Virus record (IMG/VR): IMGVR_UViG_3300031673_006931
Location: 1 to 21,854 of that record
From: a virus
DNA: 21,854 nucleotides
Direction: 5' to 3' (one strand)
The position numbers and the translations under genes are program-made. How positions within the stretch are numbered: position 1 is the stretch's first letter; each line of letters starts with the position of its first letter. Under the pieces are notes generated by a model. It made no database searches, was not told the origin of the DNA, and saw only the letters and a list, made by a program, of their open reading frames with translations. Shown here piece by piece: positions 1-8,700 of this stretch.

Positions 1-2388
1 TACAGGATCGGCTCCCATATCAATGTTCAGATTTTGAATGGTGAAGTCTGACACATCATTCATTGCAAAAACAAAATAGCGTTTCACATTTGCAACAGCA
101 CTTCCTGTAGCACCACTAAGAACATTTAGCCATTTGGTAGCTGGTTCCTTGCCCCATAGATATAGCTGTATGAGACTCGTAGGCACTCCACCTGATGCAT
201 CACCAAGGAATGTAATGTTGTCGCTAGTGATGTTAAAAAGGGAAGATGCTATACTCTCACCACTCTCTATCTCTGGATAGCCCCCTACAATGTCTACGTC
301 TGCATCTGTAGGCCAGACATCCCATGATCCGGCTGGAATGTATATGATGCCCCCTCCTGCTGCCTGAGCAGCCGTAAGAGCAGCATTTATAGCAGGCCAA
401 TCATTAAGACCATCACCTGATACAGCACCTCCCGCATATGACCCATTAGTAATATTGTATGTTAATTTCTGTCCAGCTCCTAGTGTTGTGGTTGTTCCTG
501 CCCCGTAAAGCCATGTCCCAAACGTGGGTGCGGTGCCGTTCTGGTAGTGGTCGGAAAGATTGGTGACTACCCCCACACGATAATAATAGGTGGTTCCTTC
601 TGCCAGTCCATCAATGTCCACATAATTGTCAGCATTGATTCCGAGAAAACGGAAGGTGCCTGCTCCTGTGTTATCAGCAGCTTGGTTATTCACCATAGTA
701 GTTGGTTTCACAAAGTTGGTGGTGGTGCTACGTTGTATCACCCACGGTTTACTCCATGTTTCTGCGTCTGTCCATGTAAGTGACAATGATCTGTGTCCTG
801 CTTCAGCCACGGTCATATCGTATTCAGGGGTAACTCCATCTGATGCTTGCACCTGTTTGGTAGTAGCACTTGTTAATCCTGCATTATCCGTCACTGTAAG
901 ACCAATCGTGTAAGTTCCTACAGTATCATAAATATGAGATGTTGTTACACCTGTTCCTGTGGATGGTGTAACTGTAGCTTCTGATTGTGCATCCGCTATC
1001 TGTTGTGCTCCAAAGGCATCAGCTAATGGGACAGTCAGTTTTAGGTCGGTCCAGCTAAGGGCATCATTCGATCCTTGTATCTTTATCTCTGTGGGTGTCC
1101 AACCTCCTACATCTGCACCTGTAAATCGTGCTCGGTAATCAATGCTCCGAATTGTTTTAGGGGATGTAAGTTCTACATAAATCCATCTGTAATTGCCACT
1201 TGTTGCCGTAAAGCTATCCCAATAAAGTCCACTACTACTACTTTCTCCATTAAATGCATGTTGATTCTCATTCAATCCTGAGACGGAAAATGCATCTGCA
1301 AAAGAAGCACTAAATTCATCTGTCCCTGTCCAATCATCCGACTCATAGCCAGCAATGTTCCATATGGCCCAACGCGCTCCAGCATCATAACTGTCTGCTG
1401 TGGCTTCAAACCTGTAATACGTGTAGGCTTGTGCATCGGCTGTGGTGTCATCAAACGTCCAAGCATAGGAAGCTATAGTTCCGTCTGGATCTGTTGAAGC
1501 ACTGGCATCCACGTTCACTGTAAGAGGAATGTTACCACTCGTGGGCGTAGCTGTGAATAAGGCTACGGGGGAAGCTGGAGCAGCAGCCACCTCTATTTGC
1601 TTCGTGGTGACGCTGGTTAATGTATCGTCGTCCGTCACCGTGAGCGTTATAGTATAGGTGCCTGCTCCTGTAAATGTTGTGCTGTCCGTTGATCCGGTGC
1701 CGCTTGCTGGGCTTCCTGTGTCAAAGTCCCATACATACCCCGCTGGGTCAGCTATTGTGCCGTCAGTGTCGTATGAAGCAGAAGCATCCACGTTCACTGT
1801 TAAGGGACTCGTGCCTGTTGATACGTCTGTAGTGAAGGAAGCTACAGGGTTTGAATTAACTACAGGTGTTGTGACATTCACTGTCTTTGGCTGCGTAATA
1901 GACGTTGCCCCATCATCGTCTGTCACCACTAAGACAATGGAATAGTTACCTGCTGATGTGTAATTGTGAGTGGAGGTAGAACCACTGGTGGTAGTGCCGT
2001 CGCCCCAATTCCATGAATAGCTTGCTATGGTGCCGTCGCTATCCGTCGATGTGGTGCCGTCTACATTCACTGTTAATGGAAAGTCACCTGTCGTTGGCGT
2101 ATAAGTGAAGAACGCTTCAGGAAATGCGTTTTGAGCTACAGGAAGCGGATTATCGCCAGGGTAAGGGTCTGGATTAGGCTCTGTATAAGCAGGAGGCCAT
2201 AAAACACTACCATTAACTATGAGATTTCCATTGATGATAAGGTTTCCATCTATTGTAAGCACAGCCTTACTAGCACTTGATCCTTCTAGGCCGTCCGTGT
2301 CAGGAGTTGGATCAGGCGTATTCTCTATAGGATTATCCTGCGCAAACAGGAAGAGAGGAAAAAGGAATACTATTAGTAATAAGCGCAT
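1..2388 (-). CDS. Secreted-type multidomain protein: signal peptide, PKD repeats, F5/8C-like domain, FN3, pectate-lyase beta-helix (partial, 3' end missing)
   Basis: Reading the minus strand from the ATG at 2388 gives 796 codons without a stop to the window edge, so the C-terminus is missing. Residues 1-17 (MRLLLIVFLFPLFLFAQ) look like a Sec signal peptide. PKD 1 is at about 91-172 (key YSWNWGDG, then GNYSIVLVVTDDDG). PKD 2 is at 179-270 (YVWDFD, GTYTITLTVTDDD). PKD 3 starts at 274-316 and resumes at 473-516 (GTYTIGLTVTDNAG). Between its halves lies an F5/8C (discoidin, CBM32-like) domain with WIYVEL and EIKIQGSNDALSWTDL. An FN3-like domain covers about 527-640 (LTWTD, YVDIDGLAEGTTYYYRV). From 657 the opening of a Pectate_lyase_3 beta-helix follows (SGDGLNDWPAI, GGGIIYIPAG). 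The start is set by a TAATG junction with the upstream tailspike stop. It probably binds and cuts surface polysaccharide. Whether it is a virion spike or a secreted enzyme is open. Domain calls rest on motif recognition, not a database search. Confidence 0.85.
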   Translation of the reverse strand, partial: MRLLLIVFLFPLFLFAQDNPIENTPDPTPDTDGLEGSSASKAVLTIDGNLIINGNLIVNGSVLWPPAYTEPNPDPYPGDNPLPVAQNAFPEAFFTYTPTTGDFPLTVNVDGTTSTDSDGTIASYSWNWGDGTTTSGSTSTHNYTSAGNYSIVLVVTDDDGATSITQPKTVNVTTPVVNSNPVASFTTDVSTGTSPLTVNVDASASYDTDGTIADPAGYVWDFDTGSPASGTGSTDSTTFTGAGTYTITLTVTDDDTLTSVTTKQIEVAAAPASPVALFTATPTSGNIPLTVNVDASASTDPDGTIASYAWTFDDTTADAQAYTYYRFEATADSYDAGARWAIWNIAGYESDDWTGTDEFSASFADAFSVSGLNENQHAFNGESSSSGLYWDSFTATSGNYRWIYVELTSPKTIRSIDYRARFTGADVGGWTPTEIKIQGSNDALSWTDLKLTVPLADAFGAQQIADAQSEATVTPSTGTGVTTSHIYDTVGTYTIGLTVTDNAGLTSATTKQVQASDGVTPEYDMTVAEAGHRSLSLTWTDAETWSKPWVIQRSTTTNFVKPTTMVNNQAADNTGAGTFRFLGINADNYVDIDGLAEGTTYYYRVGVVTNLSDHYQNGTAPTFGTWLYGAGTTTTLGAGQKLTYNITNGSYAGGAVSGDGLNDWPAINAALTAAQAAGGGIIYIPAGSWDVWPTDADVDIVGGYPEIESGESIASSLFNITSDNITFLGDASGGVPTSLIQLYLWGKEPATKWLNVLSGATGSAVANVKRYFVFAMNDVSDFTIQNLNIDMGADPV
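973..1440 (-). other. F5/8C (discoidin)-like domain inserted within PKD repeat 3
   Basis: Encodes residues 317-472 of the PKD protein. YYRFEATADSYDAGARWAIW opens it. NQHAFNGESSSSGLYWDSF and NYRWIYVELTSPKTIRSIDY follow, then EIKIQGSNDALSWTDL closes it, the order seen in F5/8C/CBM32 domains. The flanks (YAWTFDD before, GTYTIGLTVTDNAG after) are the two halves of one PKD domain. Confidence 0.7.
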
Positions 2389-4865
2389 TAGAATCCGTGG
2401 CTTTTAATATCTATTGTGTAAAATTGAAACGCATCTGAAGCATTGTCTACCGTGGCCAATAGCTTTAATTCAATATCACCATCAGTTATGTCGAGTGCAT
2501 GAATACCATTCACCTGTGATGTTGTTGAATTATTCCAATAAGTTCCATGAGAAACCTGTCCTCCAAATCCTGTGCAGTTGATTTCAAATTCAGCTCTGAA
2601 TGAACCAGTTTGTCCAGCCGTCCAAGTCATAGTAACTGGTGTGACTGTAGCACTATCATTATTCATCGTGAACTTAACTGTCTTAGCATCGTTAGTAGAG
2701 CTACCTGTTACCAATCCAGCTAGAACAACTTTAAATCCACCATTCTCATCAATCCTATCAACAGGAATAGTGGCACTCCAAATAGTTGTTTCACTGGTAG
2801 TGCCTGTGTGATCGCGACGATAAGAAGACTGATGGATCAATTGAGCATTATTAGAAATATTATCTCTCACCACACTAGGGAAAGTTAGAATATCAGTTCC
2901 GTATAGCTTCCATTTCACGGCGGCTAAATCCGTAGAGAAGGTTCCAGATGTATGTTCAACCAAGCAAATGTATCCCACATTAGACACTTTAATCACATCC
3001 CCTACTAAATATATCTTACTCGTCACCCAATTCTGTGTTGTATGTGCCACTCTGGAATACGTCTTATTGGTTCCAATTATAATATTGTCAGTGATTATAT
3101 TGTCTCTAGCTCTGCCCACTTCTGCAATTGCATGATGTGAAACTGTAGGAGCAGTTAATTGAGACCAATTCATGACACGATTATTGGTGATGATACAATA
3201 GTTAGCTGCTACAGAAATAGCATTTACACTGGCGTTAATGACATCGCAATTATCAACAATTGATCCTGTGGCCGCTAAAGATAAAGCAATACCACTTGAT
3301 CCTCTGTTTCCTCCATTAACAAATGTGTTAGTGATTTTATTACGCTTTCCAGCAACCCAGATAGAAGGGTGATCAGAACTAGCACTTACCAATGCCCACT
3401 TCACTGCTGTTAAATCGGTAGCAAAGGTTCCAGACGTATGAGCCTCTAAACATCTATAAGAATTTCCTCCATTTGATACAGTGTCATTTACAATATAGGC
3501 AGTGGACGTAACCCACAATGGAGTGGGGATATAATTTACACGGCAATTATCGACGATGTTATCGTGAGCACCTTCCTCGTTTAACCAGATGGCAGACACA
3601 GGGCTTTTGCCTGCATCTGCTGGCTTAGTCACCCGTATGTTTGTAAAAGTATTTTCGTTACATAAGTAGGCAAATTCTAAGCCTTCTTCCCTTGTCTCAA
3701 TACGTATATCTGTAAATTCACAATAAGCACTTGGATCAGCACCAATACCTGTTCCTGTTTTCATACTTACATTGCGAATCCAGCTCTTGTATGCTGACAC
3801 ATAAATACCATATCCCCAGCCTTTGTCATATGCATCAGATGTGGTTTCCAGTCTTAGGTTTTCAATTCCCGCATTGCTGATACAATAAGGAATCTCTGCA
3901 TTCTGGCCTGGTGACAATGTTCCAGTGTTAAGAACTTTCACTACTGGACTTCCAAATGCCGTAGCGTCTGTTACGTAATCATCTCGTAGTGGTTGTTCAA
4001 AAAACACTTGAGCTCCTATGATTTTAGTAACCTTAACAATGACAGAACTTAAATAATAATCAGCTAATTGGGGTGCTGCACCAGCACGTTTTCCAGAATT
4101 GCTACGTTGGCCATCTAATACTGCAATTAAATCTCCAACTGCAAAAGCAGACGCATCTCCTAACGTATCAAGAGTGACATAATTATCCCCCATAGAAGCA
4201 TCCTGTATGTCATACCCTGCCTCGGAGAATACATCTGTAACTCCATCAATCCCTGTGTATGTTCCAAAAAGAATGGATGTAGTGCTCCAAAACAAACCTG
4301 TGCTAAGATTTGTGTTACTAATAATTGTGCTATCACCATCACCGCGAAGGACAGTGTTATCCCTCATTAAAATGTGATCGCTAATATTATAAGTTCCAGC
4401 AGGAAGGTATAAAACACCTCCACCTATTCCTTCTAAATAGTCTAATGCGGTTTGGATAAATGTCACCTCATCCTGAACTCCATCCCCTTTTGCGCCACCC
4501 CAAAGAGCATTAACAGGTGTAGTGAAAGTTCTAATTAAACGTCCTGTAACTACTGTGTCTGCTTTAAATACAGACAATCCATCGGCTGTAGTAGTGGATG
4601 TGGAGTTCCAAAATAAATCAGGTCCAAACTTTCCATCATTAGCTGTGTGATAACCATTGCATTTAACCCTCGCACCATTGGCCACCTGTGAGAAATCAAA
4701 GGCTTCCATCTGTGCCACCGTATCAAACTCTAATTGTGCTCTGCCTGATACAACACCATTAACTGTGACATTCTCAACAATAAGCGTGGTGTTATCCCAT
4801 GTGCGTATAACATCCTGTCCAAAAAGGAATGTGGGAAGAAGGAATAGAAGGAATAGTTTTTTCAT
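2388..4865 (-). CDS. Tailspike, pectate-lyase-like beta-helix with signal peptide and two inserted carbohydrate-binding-like modules
   Basis: This 825-aa protein is probably the receptor-binding or depolymerase spike. Residues 1-17 (MKKLFLLFLLPTFLFGQ) form a Sec-type signal peptide, unusual for a spike. Residues about 45-115 are the region common before spike beta-helices (FDTVAQMEAFDF, GRLIRTF). Residues 118-185 match Pectate_lyase_3: WGGAKGDGVQDE, GGGVLYLPAGTYNI and LRGDGDSTII. A run of beta-helix rungs follows to about 680 (repeated N-x-I and V-D-N-C patterns). Two modules of the W-x(4)-Y...Y-x-C-x(3)-HTSGTF-x-TDL-x(3)-KW type interrupt the rungs at 451-493 and 613-655. The last 135 residues look like a beta-sandwich cap. 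The gene overlaps its neighbours by 1 nt on both sides (TAATG), with the anchor-protein gene just upstream. Catalytic residues cannot be assigned from the sequence alone, and an adhesin without enzymatic activity is possible. Confidence 0.85.
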   Translation of the reverse strand: MKKLFLLFLLPTFLFGQDVIRTWDNTTLIVENVTVNGVVSGRAQLEFDTVAQMEAFDFSQVANGARVKCNGYHTANDGKFGPDLFWNSTSTTTADGLSVFKADTVVTGRLIRTFTTPVNALWGGAKGDGVQDEVTFIQTALDYLEGIGGGVLYLPAGTYNISDHILMRDNTVLRGDGDSTIISNTNLSTGLFWSTTSILFGTYTGIDGVTDVFSEAGYDIQDASMGDNYVTLDTLGDASAFAVGDLIAVLDGQRSNSGKRAGAAPQLADYYLSSVIVKVTKIIGAQVFFEQPLRDDYVTDATAFGSPVVKVLNTGTLSPGQNAEIPYCISNAGIENLRLETTSDAYDKGWGYGIYVSAYKSWIRNVSMKTGTGIGADPSAYCEFTDIRIETREEGLEFAYLCNENTFTNIRVTKPADAGKSPVSAIWLNEEGAHDNIVDNCRVNYIPTPLWVTSTAYIVNDTVSNGGNSYRCLEAHTSGTFATDLTAVKWALVSASSDHPSIWVAGKRNKITNTFVNGGNRGSSGIALSLAATGSIVDNCDVINASVNAISVAANYCIITNNRVMNWSQLTAPTVSHHAIAEVGRARDNIITDNIIIGTNKTYSRVAHTTQNWVTSKIYLVGDVIKVSNVGYICLVEHTSGTFSTDLAAVKWKLYGTDILTFPSVVRDNISNNAQLIHQSSYRRDHTGTTSETTIWSATIPVDRIDENGGFKVVLAGLVTGSSTNDAKTVKFTMNNDSATVTPVTMTWTAGQTGSFRAEFEINCTGFGGQVSHGTYWNNSTTSQVNGIHALDITDGDIELKLLATVDNASDAFQFYTIDIKSHGF
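2901..3029 (-). repeat. Carbohydrate-binding-like module, tailspike copy 2
   Basis: Encodes tailspike residues 613-655: WVTSKIYLVGD, GYICLVEHTSGTF, STDLAAVKW. Built like phage modules resembling CBM5/12 (aromatic-rich, 40-45 aa). At DNA level the part around 2908-2954 is close to 3394-3440, suggesting recent duplication. Confidence 0.65.
3387..3515 (-). repeat. Carbohydrate-binding-like module, tailspike copy 1
   Basis: Encodes tailspike residues 451-493: WVTSTAYIVND, SYRCLEAHTSGTF, ATDLTAVKW. It interrupts the beta-helix between rungs ending VNYIPTP and resuming HPSIWVAGKRNKITN. Confidence 0.65.
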
Positions 4866-5749
4866 TATGAACTGAAATAAAATATTAGGTCAGAAGGTGT
4901 CTTGGTTGTTTTAACAATGATTTTTACAGTGACGTCCCGTGTAGCGGTGAGGGCAGTTCCTACAAGATTTATGATCACAAACTTTCCAATAGCCGTTATT
5001 GTAAAATCAACAGCTTCTGCCCCTGCCTTCCCACCAAGAATATTATCGGTGTTAGAAATGATAGTGGTGGAATCACCGCTCACATCTGTAATCAAATATT
5101 TCCTTATTCTATGACTTCCAAGAGCATTTACCACCCCATGTATCTCTATTTCTGTAGAAGTGTTAGAAATCGTGACGATAGACAAGCAAAGAGGCAGTGT
5201 AGAAAACGCTGTCATGCTGTATGTTCTACTTCCTGAGCCTGTCCCAGCCAATATCTCATCAAGGCTCTGCACCGTGGGATCTCCAGCGGCATCAAAGGCA
5301 AAATATTTATCCTTCCTTACAGAGCGCAATGGAAGTTCCTGGGCACCTGCTGTCTCATCCTCAGAAGGAGGAAACTTTAAACTTCTGTCTAATTCCTCCT
5401 GTTGTTGCTGGTCTATCATTCTGGCCTTGTCATGCCCGTCCTCATTCGTCTCTGGAGGAAACTTAGTGTTAGAAACATAGTTTCCTGTCTGTGTAAGAGG
5501 AACAGACCGTCTGATGGTCATGAAGTCGCCTATGGCCTGTCCTATGAACGTCACTGTGCAACCAGCCTCTACACCTACGTCTGACACGGTGTAGTCTGCG
5601 CTAGAGCCCATAGTAAGCGTTGTGTCTACAGCCGCCCTTGTTCTGATGACAACAATGTTAGAGGCTTGTTGAACGTGTATCTGCGTAGCCACTGCGTCTG
5701 TTCCTGTAGCTAGTGTTACCTGTTTCTTAAAATTTGTAGACGTTACCAT
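4865..5749 (-). CDS. Tail fibre/spike anchor protein with T7 gp17-type N-terminal domain
   Basis: This 294-aa protein likely attaches the receptor-binding proteins to the tail tube. Residues about 30-127 follow the N-terminal pattern of T7-like fibres and podovirus spikes: DYTVSDVGVEAGCTVTF, then TIRRSVPLTQTGNY, then a helical stretch with DKARMIDQQQQEELDRSLKFP. This pattern is usually followed by a clause like LPLRSVRKDKYFAFDAAGDP, seen here at 139-159. The remaining 130 residues are beta-rich and unrecognised; they may hold a small domain or the docking site for the next protein. There is no long receptor-binding part, so this is effectively an adaptor whose distal function is moved to the two downstream genes. 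It ends in a TAATG overlap with the tailspike start. No Shine-Dalgarno sequence precedes the ATG, but a TATAAT box lies in the 40-bp gap upstream. Confidence 0.75.
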   Translation of the reverse strand: MVTSTNFKKQVTLATGTDAVATQIHVQQASNIVVIRTRAAVDTTLTMGSSADYTVSDVGVEAGCTVTFIGQAIGDFMTIRRSVPLTQTGNYVSNTKFPPETNEDGHDKARMIDQQQQEELDRSLKFPPSEDETAGAQELPLRSVRKDKYFAFDAAGDPTVQSLDEILAGTGSGSRTYSMTAFSTLPLCLSIVTISNTSTEIEIHGVVNALGSHRIRKYLITDVSGDSTTIISNTDNILGGKAGAEAVDFTITAIGKFVIINLVGTALTATRDVTVKIIVKTTKTPSDLIFYFSS

Positions 5750-5764
5750 GTTTTTATAGGGCTA

Positions 5765-5780
5765 ATCATTATACTGTGGT
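5765..5780 (-). promoter_or_regulatory. Possible -10 box in the gap before the tail-fibre anchor gene
   Basis: The 40-bp gap between the 1430-aa gene and the anchor gene contains a perfect TATAAT (followed by G) on the minus strand, about 23 nt before the ATG. No good -35 hexamer lies at the usual distance (the closest is ACAATT-like), so it may be chance in AT-rich DNA. It is one of the few gaps of this size in the window and would separate fibre genes from ejection-protein genes. Confidence 0.2.
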
Positions 5781-5789
5781 CTTTCAAGT

Positions 5790-8700
5790 TTAATTGTCTG
5801 AGTGTTCTTGCACGCCTATTCCTAATGCGGTCATTGCGGCGGCGGCGGCGGTTTTGTCTACACGATGAGTATTTACCCATACATCACGTGTTTCCTGAAC
5901 AATTAATGGTGCAATTCCTCTCATTATAGTTTCTCCAACTCCTTGTTCTTGCCCAATAATATTCTTACCTGTAATAAGAGTCATAGGAAGATTAACAGCA
6001 GGAGATGTTTTGTAGTTTAAAAACCTATTACCAGCATCCCATAAATCTATGTCTTCTTCTAATTCTCTAATTCCTGTAGTATCTCCTAATGATAATATAG
6101 CTTTTAAAACCAATCTAGCAGGCTGTAATAGTCCTCCCCATATATCAATACGGGTGTCTCCCCATACAATTTTACCAAAATCTGAATCTTCAGGATCTAA
6201 TCCTACTTCTAACCCTGCTAAACTAGCCATAGTGAGAACAGCCATTCCAGTCATTACAAATGGAATAAAGTCTTTAAGTATTTCATTCCTCACTAACGAA
6301 TCTTGCCAATTTTTTACCACCTGCCAAGGAGCCTGAAACCTACTAATAGCAAATCTAGGAGCAAAGAATATAGCTGAAAGCTGACGACCTACAGCAGTTA
6401 ATTGCGCTAAGTCACCACGACCACTAGCAACATTGATGTAATGTGCATAAGCTGCTCGTTGCTCATATGTTGATTCAGGATGTTCTTTAATAAAGGAATC
6501 AAACTTGGCTATCCGAAACAAATTAAGACCTATTACCATATTACGTTCAGAACCTCTGGAGATTGATCTATAAATAGGCATTTGGTCTATTAATCGAGAT
6601 AAGAACATCTCTTCATTTTCGTGTATTCCTTTATCGAAACTGCTCAACCATAGTCCATGCTTATCGCGTTCTATTTGCTCAGGCATACCTCTGTATGTTA
6701 TATCTAACAGAAGTGCTCTGTCATGGTCAAAAGTTGCATTAAATGCCTGTCCAAATATTTTAGCAGCAAGAATAGGATTTCTAGGCGCAAATATACCAGC
6801 TTGCCTTAAAGCATAGCTAAAGTCAGCCATAGCCATCATAGCACGTGATGTATAAAGAACTTCCACCATTCTACCAACAGGTGTATTCTTCTTTAAATCT
6901 GCCAATGTAGAATCAATCTCTTGTTCTAACTTCTTCTTTTCTACTAAGGCTTGTTTTAGTTCCTCATTCATCACTACACGTTTACGTGGTGCTGAGATTT
7001 TATAATGGCTTGGTCCTAGTCTTAGCTGTTCCTGTAAATCAGATATAGCATCCAGCGTATCCATGAGTCGTTTTAATTCATGGTATTCCTTTTTAGCAGC
7101 AGTGATGTCTCCACTTTCCTTTCTTTTTGTTTGGATGTGGCGATAGCCTTTTGTTAGTTGGTCCTGAACCTCATTTATCTTTAAATGAATCTTCTTCAGT
7201 TGGGCATCGTCCTTCACTGTATTATAAGCAGAGGCTTTAAGATTATTTAATAATCCTCTCAAGTATTTAACCTTCTTAGTGGCTTCTTTCTTATTCATTG
7301 GAGCATCAAAGTCTCCTTTAATAGCATCAATAATCTGACCTTCCAAATTAGCCTGTGTCTTTAATTCTCTAATACGCTTAGTAATTTCTTTCTCTACACG
7401 TTTAGTTTCAGCCTTAACACGACCACCAAGAGAATTGAATATATCACGCTTAGAAGCTTCTGGAACATCTTGCTGAACTCTTCTCACCACTTCCTTTAAT
7501 GTCGTGGCACCTTCCTCAATGTGCGTAATAGCAATACGTGAAAGAATATTAGAAATCTCTACAGACAATCCAATGGTATTGGTAATGTCATTTATTTGCA
7601 TTCCCAGTTTACGTAATTCCTCTTTCAGTTCTTCACGTTCCTGTCTGGCTGTATTCTTTTTACGTTGATTCTTAACGCCTGCAAATTCCTTCACAGCATT
7701 AGCTGCATCAAATTCTTCTTTCTCTAAGGCTGCCTTCTCTAAAGCGGCTTCCAGTTCAGCTATTTTAGCTGTCTGCTCCTTCACCTTAACGGATAGAGTT
7801 TGTAATTTGTCCTTTTCTTCCTGTGTAAGACTTTCTCTTTTTAAAGCTGTGGCTTTGTTAGTTAAATTAACCAACTTATAACGCTCTTTCTCTATAGCTA
7901 TCTTACGAGCATTTAAGGCCCTACCAATTTCTGTTCCACTTAGCCTACTAGCCCTAGTGAGAACATCTATATTAGCTAAAGTGGCCTTAGCCATATTAGA
8001 ATACATATCACCATTCTCGTTAAGCCCTAATGCATATTGCTCAGATGCTTGTGCAGACTGTTCTTCATATAGCCGTTCCAGTTTAGCTTCAGCCAACACC
8101 ATAGCATGATGCTCTTTAGCAGAAATAGGGACAGGTTTCTTTATTAGTTCTACAGCAAATCCTAATGCCTGCTCATCTAAATTCTCTTTAATCACTTCCT
8201 GATAGAGAGATTCGCTTGTTTGTCTTTGCGCTGGGTCTAATGCGTCCAGTCCAAGACGAGGGCGTATATCATCATCAATAGAGGCATGTTTAAGCTGTGT
8301 AGTTCTTTTAAGAGGCTTCTCATCCTGTGCAGCACCAGGAGCAGGCTTAGGAAATGGAATGATTTTAGTTTCTACACCTTCTATTTCCTCTGCTGTAATA
8401 TCTTCAAGAGGTATATCTACAGGCTTAACGGGAATATCCACCACTTTATCAGGGTCTATGTCCTTCCCCATTAAATTGTCTACAAATTCCACTTGTGCAG
8501 CCGAGTCTCCCTGCGCGGCTCTTACACCAATTTCACCATAGCGTTCTTTTATTTGATCCTCTGTGAAATAATTAAGCATCCCATCCCATTGCTGAGCACT
8601 AGGAACAGCGGGCATACCTGGGCTTCCGGCATTCAATAAGAAATCGGCTGCCTTTAATCCAGCAGCAGGAATAGAAAAGGCTATAAGTTCTGCTAGTAAT

